DNA of 64,000 nt from Arthrobacter sp. 131MFCol6.1 (GTDB lineage Bacteria; Actinomycetota; Actinomycetes; Actinomycetales; Micrococcaceae), in contig NZ_KB895542.1 of NCBI RefSeq assembly GCF_000374925.1, positions 351,354 through 415,353 of the forward strand, read 5' to 3'. The notes beneath the pieces were generated by a model. The model was not told the origin of the DNA. It saw only the letters and a list, made by a program, of their open reading frames with translations, and searched no databases. The position numbers were made by a program, and so were the translations under genes. Shown piece after piece: positions 1 through 7,188 of the stretch (position 1 is the stretch's first letter; the number at the start of each line of letters is the position of its first letter).

Positions 1-692
1 TGCTCCATCGCCGCCGCGGCCTCGGGGAGGCAGCTGTGCCGGACCCGGTCCAGGGCGAGCGTGATGACCGTCGCGGCCCGGGACGCGACCTCGCCGGCCG
101 CGACGGCGGCTCCGAGCTCCGGGTGCACGGGCGGGACCGGCCCGCCGGCGAGTCCCTGCCGGGGCAGCAGCGTGTCGGCGAGGCAGAGCCGGCGCTTGGC
201 CTCCGCGGCGCCGATCCGCAGCCGCGCCCGCAGGAACTCCACCGTGTTCCGGTACCCGTCATCCAGCACCGATTCCGGCACCGCCGGCACGGGCACGCCG
301 GCAGGCCCCGCGGCCAAGGAGGTTCCGGCCGTGCCGGTCTGCCGTCCGCCGTCGCTCTCGCGCCAGCCGGTGGTCCACGCCGTGACCGCCCCCGCCGCAA
401 CCCCGGAGGCCGCGGCGGCGGACTGCTTCCTGGTCCGGTCCACGGCGGCCGCCGCGACGAGCTGCAGATACTCCACCGTGCGGGAGAGTTCCTCCACGCT
501 GCCGGCGAAGTCCGCCGCGGCCCGGAAGCCCCACGACCCCGCATCCTCCACCGCCGTCGAACTCACCGCCCGCAGCGCGGCCAGGGCGGTGTCCATACCG
601 GATTGCCGGACCGGGGCTGCACCCCGGTCCGTGCCCTGCGCCTCGTCCCCGCAAGCGGTGAAATCCCTGATGAAATCCCTGACGGCTTCCAT
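1..692 (-). CDS. DUF222/13E12-family HNH-type protein, N-terminal part (cut by window edge)
   Basis: The frame stays open from the ATG at 692 to the left edge, so only about 230 N-terminal residues are visible. The second half contains the DUF222 hallmark: a YRNTVEFLRARLRIGAAEAK helix followed by a HPELGAAVAAGEVASRAATV segment. In this abundant actinobacterial family DUF222 is usually followed by a C-terminal HNH nuclease domain, which would lie outside the window. An in-frame TAG four codons upstream rules out an earlier start. The Shine-Dalgarno signal is poor; a GGAGG lies too far upstream (about 18 nt). The biological role is unknown; copies are often linked to mobile or repetitive 13E12 sequences. 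Confidence 0.8.
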   Translation of the reverse strand, partial: MEAVRDFIRDFTACGDEAQGTDRGAAPVRQSGMDTALAALRAVSSTAVEDAGSWGFRAAADFAGSVEELSRTVEYLQLVAAAAVDRTRKQSAAAASGVAAGAVTAWTTGWRESDGGRQTGTAGTSLAAGPAGVPVPAVPESVLDDGYRNTVEFLRARLRIGAAEAKRRLCLADTLLPRQGLAGGPVPPVHPELGAAVAAGEVASRAATVITLALDRVRHSCLPEAAAAME

Positions 693-800
693 GGCACGAG
701 TCTATTTGCGACCTCCGACAATTTTAGGAGGGCACTGTGCGTCATCACTTTGGGATCGCGGCGCCACCTACCCACGGATTGACGGGCGATCAGGCAGGTT

Positions 801-1541
801 TCACGTCGTGCTGGGTAGGACCCGTGGCCGGCCAAACTGCGTGTGAACTCCGGGCGAGAAAAGGACGGATTCGGGTTGACCGGCCACTTCGATTCCCGCG
901 GCGCGCACGAGTTGGTCCTCAAGACCGATCAGCTGTGCGCGGTACAGCGGCCATGGACTGTGCGTGTTGGGAACATAGATGGTCCTGCCCCTGAACCGTG
1001 AATGCAGACCGAACCGGGCCGTGAGGTGGATCGCCCGCGCGTCGGTGGCTGCGACGTCGGGCTCCGGAACGACGGTGAAATCGCTCCGGGCGCCGCCCCG
1101 AAAACGGCGGACGGAATACCCAACGGGCGCCGACCCCGCAAACCCATCGGCGCCCACGTAGCTCGAGCGCGACCACACATAGGGAATCCCGGCCGCCCGC
1201 GCGGCCAGGACCACCGCCAAACGTGAAGCATCCAGGCTGCGGAAAACTACACCACGGGTGCCGTCCGGCTCGCGGGAGTAGAGGCGCACATTGATCTCGT
1301 TGAAGCTTCCGAAATAGGGGATGCCAGGGCCGCGGCCGACTCCGGCGCCCTGCATGCGGAAGCCGATTAGCCCCACCCAGGCGGAGCCATCGAACACATC
1401 GGGCGCGACGCCCGGTGGCATGAACCGCGCCGCCACTGCCTCAGGAATGCGCCAGTGCAGGAAGACGGCATCCAGCCACCGCTGGTCCATGATGATTGGT
1501 GCCGGAAGTTCGGGTGCAGCCGGCCAAGGATCAACGCCCAA
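801..1541 (-). CDS. DUF2071 (YqjF-like) family protein
   Basis: This 246-residue protein has the YqjF/DUF2071 pattern: MDQRWLDAVFLHWRIPE near the N-terminus, GSAWVGLIGFRMQG, FNEINVRLYSR, and a C-terminal FSPGVHTQFGRP. The family has an acetoacetate-decarboxylase-like beta fold but no established reaction. The start is TTG, supported by a GAAGGAAG Shine-Dalgarno sequence about 9 nt upstream; an internal ATG (residue 18) would remove conserved sequence. It is transcribed in the same direction as the DUF222 gene but separated by 108 bp, with no clear operon partner. Confidence 0.85.
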   Translation of the reverse strand: MGVDPWPAAPELPAPIIMDQRWLDAVFLHWRIPEAVAARFMPPGVAPDVFDGSAWVGLIGFRMQGAGVGRGPGIPYFGSFNEINVRLYSREPDGTRGVVFRSLDASRLAVVLAARAAGIPYVWSRSSYVGADGFAGSAPVGYSVRRFRGGARSDFTVVPEPDVAATDARAIHLTARFGLHSRFRGRTIYVPNTHSPWPLYRAQLIGLEDQLVRAAGIEVAGQPESVLFSPGVHTQFGRPRVLPSTT

Positions 1542-1556
1542 TCGGATCAGCTTCCT

Positions 1557-1600
1557 TCGGTCGGCAGGGTACGAGTCGGTCGGCAGGGTACGAGTCGGTC
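1557..1600. repeat. 19-bp tandem repeat, about 2.3 copies
   Basis: A perfect 19-bp unit (TCGGCAGGGTACGAGTCGG) is repeated head to tail just upstream of the DUF2071 start codon and before the neighbouring lyase-family gene. It lies in the leader of the DUF2071 gene, so copy-number change could alter its expression. It is not part of any convincing open frame. Confidence 0.85.
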
Positions 1601-1666
1601 TTCATCATGAGAATCGGCCGCACGGTGAGAGTCAGCTGGCATCGGCTGAAGGTTCGCGGACGCAGG

Positions 1667-2455
1667 TCAGTTCAGTGCCCGGGTGCCTTCCGGAAGGGCT
1701 CCGCCGGCCAGCAGCGCCGCCGTCGCATCGGCCAGCGCCGTCAGCGCCACGCGCTGGGTCCACGGGCCGTAGGAAATGCGCGCCACGCCAAGGTCCTGCA
1801 ATTTGGCCGGGGCCAGGGATCCGGGCACATTGATGACCGAGACCTTGTTCCACCCAATTCCTTCCACCAACGCGGTGACAGTCGGCTCGTCCAGCAGGCC
1901 CGGCACGAACACCGTGGTCGCGCCGACGTCGAGGAAGGCACGGCCGCGCTCCATGGCGTCGGCAAGCACCGCAGCAGGGTCCTGGTCCTTGCCCTTCAAG
2001 AAGGCGTCGGTGCGGGCGTTGAGGACGAAGTCGATGCCCTCGGCCTCGGCGGCGCGGATTACAGCGCTCATCTGTTCAACGGCATCGGCGAGCGGGCGCA
2101 TCTGGTCTTCGATGTTTGCCCCGACGGCGCCGGCGCCAATGGCCTTGCGTACCGTTTCGCCGGGATTGCCGTAGCCCGCTTCGAGGTCAGCGCTGACGGG
2201 CAGCGACGTGGCGGCGGCAATCACGCCGACGGCGGCGATCATTTCGTCCAGCGGGATGTTCTCGCCGTCTTCGTAGCCGCGGGACGCAGCGATGGAGTGG
2301 CTGGCCGTGGCCAACGCCTTGGTCCCCGGAACGTCCGCAACCACTTTCGCGGTGATGGCGTCCCAGACGTTGATGACTTGAAGAATTTCCGGTGCGTGAT
2401 GGAGACGGAGCAGTTCGGTGGCTTTGGGGGCAAGAGAACGCGCGTTGTCTGTCAT
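1667..2455 (-). CDS. Isocitrate lyase/PEP mutase superfamily protein
   Basis: This 262-residue protein matches the PEP mutase/isocitrate lyase TIM-barrel family. It has an NVWDAITAKVV substrate loop near residue 30, SADLEAGYGN supplying Mg-binding acidic residues, GANIEDQ, and NARTDAFL. Family members cleave or form C-C or C-P bonds next to a carboxylate (oxaloacetate or 2-methylisocitrate-like substrates). Isocitrate lyase itself is much longer and has a KKCGH motif, absent here, so this is a short non-ICL member of unknown substrate. It starts with ATG at 2455 and stands alone between DUF1622 and DUF2071 genes on the same strand. Confidence 0.85.
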   Translation of the reverse strand: MTDNARSLAPKATELLRLHHAPEILQVINVWDAITAKVVADVPGTKALATASHSIAASRGYEDGENIPLDEMIAAVGVIAAATSLPVSADLEAGYGNPGETVRKAIGAGAVGANIEDQMRPLADAVEQMSAVIRAAEAEGIDFVLNARTDAFLKGKDQDPAAVLADAMERGRAFLDVGATTVFVPGLLDEPTVTALVEGIGWNKVSVINVPGSLAPAKLQDLGVARISYGPWTQRVALTALADATAALLAGGALPEGTRALN

Positions 2456-2494
2456 GCCCCGAGCCTAACTGGAGCCGCCGACACTCGAAAGGGT

Positions 2495-2884
2495 TCAGCT
2501 GGCCGCCGGCGCGGCAGCGGAACCCTCGCGCTGACTCTGCCAGGGCCAGCGTCCGGAGATTTCCAATTCGAGTGAGAAACTCAGGAACGTCCGAATCAGC
2601 ACGATGATGGCCAGCACGCCGACGCTCTCGAAGGTTGGTGTGATGGCGACAGACCTGATGATGTCGGCCGCAACCAGCAACTCCAGCCCGAGGAGGATGG
2701 AGCGTCCCAGCAGTTGCCGGTACGAGCGGTAGAACGACAGCGGTGCGGAACCCGCCGGCAGGCGCCTGGGCTGGAATCCGCGCAGCGCCATAGGAACGGA
2801 CACTAGGGCGCCGAGCACCATGACGGCCACCCCGGCGAAGTCCATGAGGCTGCCGGCCGTCTCAATGATGTGCTGAATTTCCAT
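2495..2884 (-). CDS. DUF1622 family membrane protein
   Basis: This 129-residue protein has three predicted membrane helices: residues about 14-34, about 64-80, and about 87-105. The conserved YRSYRQLLGRSILLGLELLVAADIIRSV stretch is typical of DUF1622. Function is unknown. It is 39 bp upstream of the PEP-mutase-family gene on the same strand and could share a transcript with it. Confidence 0.85.
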   Translation of the reverse strand: MEIQHIIETAGSLMDFAGVAVMVLGALVSVPMALRGFQPRRLPAGSAPLSFYRSYRQLLGRSILLGLELLVAADIIRSVAITPTFESVGVLAIIVLIRTFLSFSLELEISGRWPWQSQREGSAAAPAAS

Positions 2885-2927
2885 GGTTCTCCTCGGAGAA
2901 ATAGACGGCGACGTTCACAACAAGACT

Positions 2928-3911
2928 TTATGGGTGCCGGGCGCCAACCCCGGCGAGAACAGCGCGGTAGCCTTCTCGGAAGCTCGGATACTGAAACTCG
3001 AAACCGGTGCTGCGGAGCAGCCCGTTACTGGCCCGCTTATTGCCGCCCCGGGAGGGTTCGCCGCCCGCCGCTTTGCCGCCCGACGCCGAAGCGCCCGACG
3101 CCGAAGCACCGGCCGCCGCTTTGCCGCCCGACGCCGAAGCGCCGTCCGCAGCTGCACCGGCTGCACCAGCCGCAACCGCACCAGCGGACTCCGACGGAGG
3201 CCGGGGGAGACCCAGCTCCGTGGCCAGGAAATCCAGCACGTCGCCGAGTTCGGCCGGTTCATTGTCCACGCCCAAATAGACCGGCGCCGGAACCGTGTCC
3301 ATGGTGCACAGGTGGACGATCGCGGCTGCGGCGTCGTCGCGGTGGATCCGGTTGGTGAAACGCGACGCGGCAGGAATGACGGCGGTTCCACTGCGCACCT
3401 GGTCGATCAGTCGCGTCCGGCCGGGGCCGTAGATTCCGCCGAGCCGCAGCACTACGGGGGTGATGCCGGTGCCGAGCAGTCGGCTGTGGAGGAGTTCCTC
3501 TGCTTCGCGGATGATGCGGCCCGAGACCCCGCCGGGTTCCGGCGTCGTGCGTTCATCAATCCAGCCGCCGCCGGCGTCGCCGTAGACGGCGGTCGAGGAC
3601 ACAAACAGGACCCGGCTGACGCTTGCCCCTGAGGCGAGGACCGCGTCCAGGACGTTCGACAGCCCGTCCACGTAGGCGGCACGGTAAGCCTCCTCGGTCG
3701 GGGAATCCGCGGCAATCGCGACGACGACGGCGGTGGTGTCCGCCGGGATGGGCGGCAGCTCGGCGGAGCCCAGGTCAGCGGCGACCCCTTCGATGGCGGC
3801 CGGGAGTTTCTCCGGCGAGCGGCGCCACCCCACCACGCGGTGGCCAGCCGCCGCGAAACGCAGCCCGGCCTCGGTGCCTAGATCGCCGCAACCGGCCAGC
3901 AGAACAGTCAT
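2928..3911 (-). CDS. NAD(P)-dependent epimerase/SDR family protein (YeeZ-like) with low-complexity insert
   Basis: This 327-residue protein starts with the Rossmann nucleotide-binding motif GCGDLG and has the SDR features LFVSSTAVYGD, RLGGIYGPGR and IHRDDAAAAI, as in atypical/extended SDRs related to YeeZ. Substrate is unknown. Between residues about 240 and 290 it has an Ala/Gly/Ser/Lys insert (GASASGGKAA repeated) encoded by a 48-bp-period DNA repeat. This falls just before the conserved C-terminal NGLLRSTGFEFQYPSFREGY. The insert is in frame, so the gene appears intact. It is divergent from the SipW-type secreted protein gene, with 188 bp between. Confidence 0.87.
   Translation of the reverse strand: MTVLLAGCGDLGTEAGLRFAAAGHRVVGWRRSPEKLPAAIEGVAADLGSAELPPIPADTTAVVVAIAADSPTEEAYRAAYVDGLSNVLDAVLASGASVSRVLFVSSTAVYGDAGGGWIDERTTPEPGGVSGRIIREAEELLHSRLLGTGITPVVLRLGGIYGPGRTRLIDQVRSGTAVIPAASRFTNRIHRDDAAAAIVHLCTMDTVPAPVYLGVDNEPAELGDVLDFLATELGLPRPPSESAGAVAAGAAGAAADGASASGGKAAAGASASGASASGGKAAGGEPSRGGNKRASNGLLRSTGFEFQYPSFREGYRAVLAGVGARHP
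3067..3140. repeat. 48-bp-period direct repeat inside the SDR gene
   Basis: Two identical 26-bp blocks (3067-3092 and 3115-3140) are separated by a shorter partial copy of the same sequence. They encode the GASASGGKAA repeats of the SDR protein. This looks like slippage expansion inside a gene, kept in frame. Confidence 0.8.
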
Positions 3912-3951
3912 GAAGCCAGTCTGCCAGCCTTAGGGAAGCGCCACGGACAGG

Positions 3952-3970
3952 CTTGAGGAAATCTTGAAGT
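3952..3970 (+). promoter_or_regulatory. Candidate response-regulator box (11-bp direct repeat)
   Basis: CTTGAG and CTTGAAG occur at 3952 and 3963, and a third CTTG at 3974, giving an exact 11-bp period typical of OmpR/PhoB-type binding sites. The 19-bp string is repeated with 16 of 19 identities at 6576-6594, upstream of the other SipW-type secreted protein. The box lies about 148 bp before the secreted-protein start. Regulation by the neighbouring response regulator is an inference. Confidence 0.6.
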
Positions 3971-4046
3971 GATCTTGTCGCCCGCTGCAGCCTTGCCTTG
4001 AAGGTGTCCGGGCATCGTTGTAAGGGTCAGCCAGGGGGCTGGCGGA

Positions 4047-4055
4047 TGCTATATA
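4047..4055 (+). promoter_or_regulatory. Possible extended -10 promoter for the SipW-type secreted protein
   Basis: TGCTATATA reads as an extended -10 element (TGN plus TATATA) about 45 bp before the ATG at 4100. No good -35 hexamer sits 17 bp upstream, which fits an activator-dependent promoter. A short palindrome (GCCAG/CTGGC) immediately precedes it. Confidence 0.4.
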
Positions 4056-4099
4056 CGTCGCCCGGCCAGCCACGGCCGGCCCCACGAAACGGAACTCTG

Positions 4100-4711
4100 A
4101 TGGGTCTCAACCTCAATTCCACCTCCAGCAAGGTTCTTGCTTCCGCAGCACTCCTCGCCGCAGCCGCCGGCGTGGCCGGGATGGGTACCTACGGTGGCTT
4201 CACCGCCAGCACGTCGGCTTCCGCAGCGGTCAATTCCGCCACCGTGAACCTGGCCGGTGGCACCAACGACCGGCTCAACGTGGCGGCCACAGGAACCATT
4301 CCGGGCGACTCCATGCAGCGCGCTGTCACCCTGGTCAACAATGGCGACCAGAACCTGACGGGGCTTACCCTCACCACCACCGCCACGACGTCGTCCATCC
4401 TGGACACCGACGCCACGAACGGCCTGCAGCTTCTGATTGAGAGCTGTCCGGTGGCGTGGACTGAAGCCGGGGCGTCCCCGTCCTTCACCTACACGTGCTC
4501 GGCTGGCGCTCCTACCACTGTCCTGTCCCTTCGCCGGGTGGTCGGGGTCTATGCGCTGCCGAATACGCTGAAGTCCCTGACTGCAGGCAGCACCGACTTC
4601 CTTCGCGTCACCATGTCTGTTCCGGCCTCGGCGGACAACACCTTCCAGGGCAAGAACAGCTCCATCAAGTTCAGTTTCGATGCCACCTTCCGCCAGGCGG
4701 GCGCCAAGTAG
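4100..4711 (+). CDS. SipW-type (TasA/camelysin-like) secreted protein
   Basis: This 203-residue protein has an N-terminal signal sequence with a long Ala-rich hydrophobic core, followed by YGGFTASTSASAAVNSATVNLAGG. This is the FTA...N...AG pattern of SipW-dependent substrates such as TasA and camelysin. The mature part is a beta-rich, Thr-rich domain with a repeated VTLVNNGDQNLTGLTLTTT motif typical of TasA-like fibre or matrix proteins. The ATG at 4100 is chosen because it puts the signal peptide at the N-terminus; an upstream ATG at 3998 would add 34 non-signal residues. A strong terminator follows, then the signal peptidase gene. Likely role: cell-surface or extracellular matrix protein. 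The TasA relationship is from pattern, not alignment. Confidence 0.8.
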   Translation: MGLNLNSTSSKVLASAALLAAAAGVAGMGTYGGFTASTSASAAVNSATVNLAGGTNDRLNVAATGTIPGDSMQRAVTLVNNGDQNLTGLTLTTTATTSSILDTDATNGLQLLIESCPVAWTEAGASPSFTYTCSAGAPTTVLSLRRVVGVYALPNTLKSLTAGSTDFLRVTMSVPASADNTFQGKNSSIKFSFDATFRQAGAK

Positions 4712-4719
4712 GCCATGCT

Positions 4720-4762
4720 CGGGGGCTCAGTGCGGCCTGGTCTCGGCCGTACTGAGCCCCCG
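4720..4762 (+). terminator. Strong rho-independent terminator
   Basis: A near-perfect stem (CGGGGGCTCAGT paired with ACTGAGCCCCCG, plus an inner CGGCC/GGCCG) is followed by GTTTTA. It lies between the secreted-protein gene and the signal peptidase gene, so the abundant secreted-protein transcript may be largely separated from peptidase expression. Confidence 0.88.
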
Positions 4763-4802
4763 GTTTTACCCTTACCAGCAACACGGCAGGAGGTACCGTC
4801 CC

Positions 4803-5465
4803 GTGAGCGCAGCAATCACCGCAGATTCGAGGGACTCCGCCGACCTCCCGTCAACAGATGGCACCTTGCAGGACGGTCCAATCCAGGACCAATCCGTATC
4901 CAGCCACGGACGACGTCGGGCCCAACCGGTGCCGCCCGCCCGCGGGCGCGTGTTGTCCAAAGCGGTAGGTGCCGCCGGGAGTGTTGTGCTCACAGTCCTC
5001 CTCGTCACCGCTGTCTTGGTATTCCTCTTCCTCGCCGTCGGGCCGCGTTTCCTGAACTACCAGACGTCCACCATGCTCACGGGGAGCATGTCGCCGGGGA
5101 TCAACCCGGGGGACGTCGTCGTCAGCGTGAGGACGCCGGTCTCCGAGCTGAAGGTCGGCGACGTCATCACCTACAGCATCCCCATTGACGATCACCGGAT
5201 TGAAACCCACCGGGTGGCCAGCATCAAACGCGACGACGCCGGCGCGACGTCCGTGACCACCAAGGGTGACGCCAACCCCGGGCCCGACCCGTGGACTGCG
5301 GTGCTGTCTGAGGACTACGTCTACACGCAGGCCGGAGTCGTGCCGTATCTGGGCCACGGCATCCGGGCGCTCCGTGAGCCGCTTGCCCAGGCGGTACTCC
5401 TCTATGGCGCCTCTGCCCTGTTCGTCGTCGTCGTACTGACGGCGATCTGGCGGAAGCCGCGCTAA
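4803..5465 (+). CDS. sipW: Signal peptidase I, SipW/ER type (Ser-His)
   Basis: This 220-residue protein has a cytosolic N-terminal tail, a membrane helix (about residues 55-80), a peptidase core, and a second C-terminal helix ending in WRKPR. The catalytic serine is in TGSMSPGINPGDVVV. The second catalytic position is His in IETHRVASI rather than the Lys of ordinary bacterial type I peptidases, which defines the ER/SipW class that processes TasA-like substrates. The GTG at 4803 is chosen over an upstream ATG because AGGAGG (4788-4793) is well placed and the upstream sequence overlaps a terminator. Its stop overlaps the stop of the convergent response-regulator gene by 4 bp. Confidence 0.88.
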   Translation: MSAAITADSRDSADLPSTDGTLQDGPIQDQSVSSHGRRRAQPVPPARGRVLSKAVGAAGSVVLTVLLVTAVLVFLFLAVGPRFLNYQTSTMLTGSMSPGINPGDVVVSVRTPVSELKVGDVITYSIPIDDHRIETHRVASIKRDDAGATSVTTKGDANPGPDPWTAVLSEDYVYTQAGVVPYLGHGIRALREPLAQAVLLYGASALFVVVVLTAIWRKPR

Positions 5466-6466
5466 CCGGCGGAGGCGTGATCCTGGATTCCGCGCAGGTC
5501 GGCGGGATTGCCCGCTGCTTCCACCGGCGCCATGCGGTAGCCAACGCCGCGCACCGTGCGGATGAACCGCGGTTCGCGGCCTTTGTCGCCGAGTTTTTTG
5601 CGCAGGTTGCCGACGTGCACCTCCACTAGGTGCTCCTCCCGGGGCCATTCGTTGCCCCAGACCTGGGTCAACAGTGCCTTCCGGGTCCACACCCGACGCG
5701 GTGCCCCGGCCAAGGCCTCCAGGAGATCAAATTCGGTGCGCGTCAATTCCAGTTCGACACCATGAAGGGACGCCACCCGTCCTTCTGCCTCGACAACCAG
5801 CGGCCCGTGCCGGAGGACGCCGTGGGCATCTGAGTGCCGGAATCCGGAACCTGTGGCTGCGGACGCTGCGGGCGCTGCGGGCGCGGCGGCGCTGGCCGGC
5901 AAGGACACCGGGGGCACGGCGCCGACGTCGCTCGCACGACGGCGGGGAGGCGCCCCAGGAGCGCCGGGCGCCCCGGACGTACCGGACGCTGTGTCGCCGT
6001 GCGCCGAGTCGCCGGGCGCGGCCGGTGTGAAAGCGGCCGGCATGAAATCCGTTGCGCGGCGCCGCGGCGTGGGGCGTTGCGCGGTTGGCCGGTGGCGCCG
6101 CATCACTGCCGTCACACGGGCCTGGACTGAGCGCGGGCTGAACGGCTTGCGAATGAAATCATCCGCTCCGATCTCCAGTCCCATCACCTCGTCGATCTCG
6201 TCCGACCGGGCCGTGATCATGACGACGTAGGCCTCGGAGAATTTGCGCAGCCGGCGGCACACCTCCACGCCGTCCAAATCTGGAAGGCCCAGCTCCAGCG
6301 TGACAAGGTCCGGGCGGTGTTCCTGGATCTTCAGGAGGCCTTCGGATCCGGAACCGGCCTCAAAAACAGCGAAGCCCTGCAACTGAAGTGTCCGGCAGAT
6401 GAGGAGTCGAACGTCGTCGTCGCCATCTACAACCACAGCGCGGAGCTGACCCTGTGAATCCAACAT
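5462..6466 (-). CDS. Orphan OmpR/PhoB-type response regulator with Glu at the phosphorylation site
   Basis: This 334-residue protein has an N-terminal receiver domain (about 8-125), a ~100-residue Pro/Ala/Gly/Arg-rich linker, and a C-terminal winged-helix DNA-binding domain (ELTRTEFDLLEAL, EEHLVEVHVGNLRKKLGD, RTVRGVGYRM). The acidic pocket (VVVDGDDD), Thr (MITARS) and Lys (IRKPFSP) of receivers are present, but the phospho-acceptor is Glu58 (PDLVTLELGLPDLDG; codon GAG at 6295-6293) instead of Asp. Glu there commonly mimics the phosphorylated state. No histidine kinase gene is nearby. ATG 6466 gives a canonical receiver start. The linker is far longer than usual for PhoB-type proteins. Probably regulates the flanking secreted-protein genes. 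Confidence 0.88.
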   Translation of the reverse strand: MLDSQGQLRAVVVDGDDDVRLLICRTLQLQGFAVFEAGSGSEGLLKIQEHRPDLVTLELGLPDLDGVEVCRRLRKFSEAYVVMITARSDEIDEVMGLEIGADDFIRKPFSPRSVQARVTAVMRRHRPTAQRPTPRRRATDFMPAAFTPAAPGDSAHGDTASGTSGAPGAPGAPPRRRASDVGAVPPVSLPASAAAPAAPAASAATGSGFRHSDAHGVLRHGPLVVEAEGRVASLHGVELELTRTEFDLLEALAGAPRRVWTRKALLTQVWGNEWPREEHLVEVHVGNLRKKLGDKGREPRFIRTVRGVGYRMAPVEAAGNPADLRGIQDHASAG

Positions 6467-6575
6467 AACCCCAGCTTCTAAGACCAAGAGACCCGTGAGT
6501 AGCAACACACCCCATGCGTCACGGGGTGTGACACAAGCCACAGGCGTAACACTGGAGTTCAGGCTAACAGGTTTT

Positions 6576-6636
6576 CTTGAGCAAAAGTTGAAGTTTAACC
6601 CGACCCGGTGTTGAAGCTCGGCTGTCAGAGTTGAAG
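6576..6636 (+). promoter_or_regulatory. Second response-regulator box plus extra TTGAAG copies
   Basis: CTTGAGC at 6576 and GTTGAAG at 6587 are spaced 11 bp, reproducing the box at 3952-3970. Two further GTTGAAG copies occur at 6610 and 6630, about two helical turns apart. The region lies between the divergent response regulator (start 6466) and the secreted-protein gene (start 6662), so it could serve autoregulation as well as target activation. Confidence 0.6.
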
Positions 6637-6661
6637 CAACGACCAACTGCCCGGAGAGAAA

Positions 6662-7141
6662 GTGCCACCAGTGAACCTCGCCAAGCGCTCTGCGGCAGCC
6701 CCGCGGGTCTCGCCCGGGTGGTTGGCTCATCGGTCCGGGCTGCTGGCGGCCCCTCTGGCGGTGGCCCTGTTGCTGGGGGCTCCCGGCCTGGCCTACGCGG
6801 CGTTCACGGCCCGAACCACCGCCGCCCTGAACGTGGGCACCTACACGGTCCCGGCCCCGGCATCCATCAACGGCACGCTGGAATGCACCACCATCCAGGG
6901 GAAGAAGGGGGCAGCCATCAGTTTCACGGGCTTCGCCGCCGTGGCCCGGGCCACGGCGTATACGGCGACGTTGACGTCTCCCACCGGGCCCCAGGCAGTG
7001 ACCGAGATTGCCCCCGAGGACACCACGCATGAGGTCAAGGTTCTCAGCAAGGGCAACGGCAAGGGAACCTACACGTTCACTTTCTCCGCCCGGGTAGGCC
7101 TTTGGACCGGGCCGGAACTGCAACAATCTGTCACCTGCTGA
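6662..7141 (+). CDS. Second SipW-type secreted protein
   Basis: This 159-residue protein has a long charged n-region, a hydrophobic core (LLAAPLAVALLLGAPG), then LAYAAFTARTTAALNVGTYTVPAP, the SipW-substrate pattern also seen in the protein at 4100. The mature part is a small beta-type domain (SINGTLECTTIQGKKGAAISFTG and a C-terminal YTFTFSARVG), reminiscent of fibronectin/Ig-like modules, with two Cys residues that could form a disulphide. GTG at 6662 follows GGAGA; a second GTG at 6671 is an alternative. It is probably cut by the signal peptidase encoded at 4803 and controlled by the divergent regulator. Confidence 0.75.
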   Translation: MPPVNLAKRSAAAPRVSPGWLAHRSGLLAAPLAVALLLGAPGLAYAAFTARTTAALNVGTYTVPAPASINGTLECTTIQGKKGAAISFTGFAAVARATAYTATLTSPTGPQAVTEIAPEDTTHEVKVLSKGNGKGTYTFTFSARVGLWTGPELQQSVTC

Positions 7142-7188
7142 ACCGTGTGCCGGCGAACCGCGTGCCGCGCACTCCGCCGGGCTTTTGG

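Noticed and set aside
6467..7126. N-terminal extension of the response-regulator frame to 554 residues
   Set aside because: It is antisense to the secreted-protein gene and lacks any receiver-like sequence; the receiver starts properly at ATG 6466.
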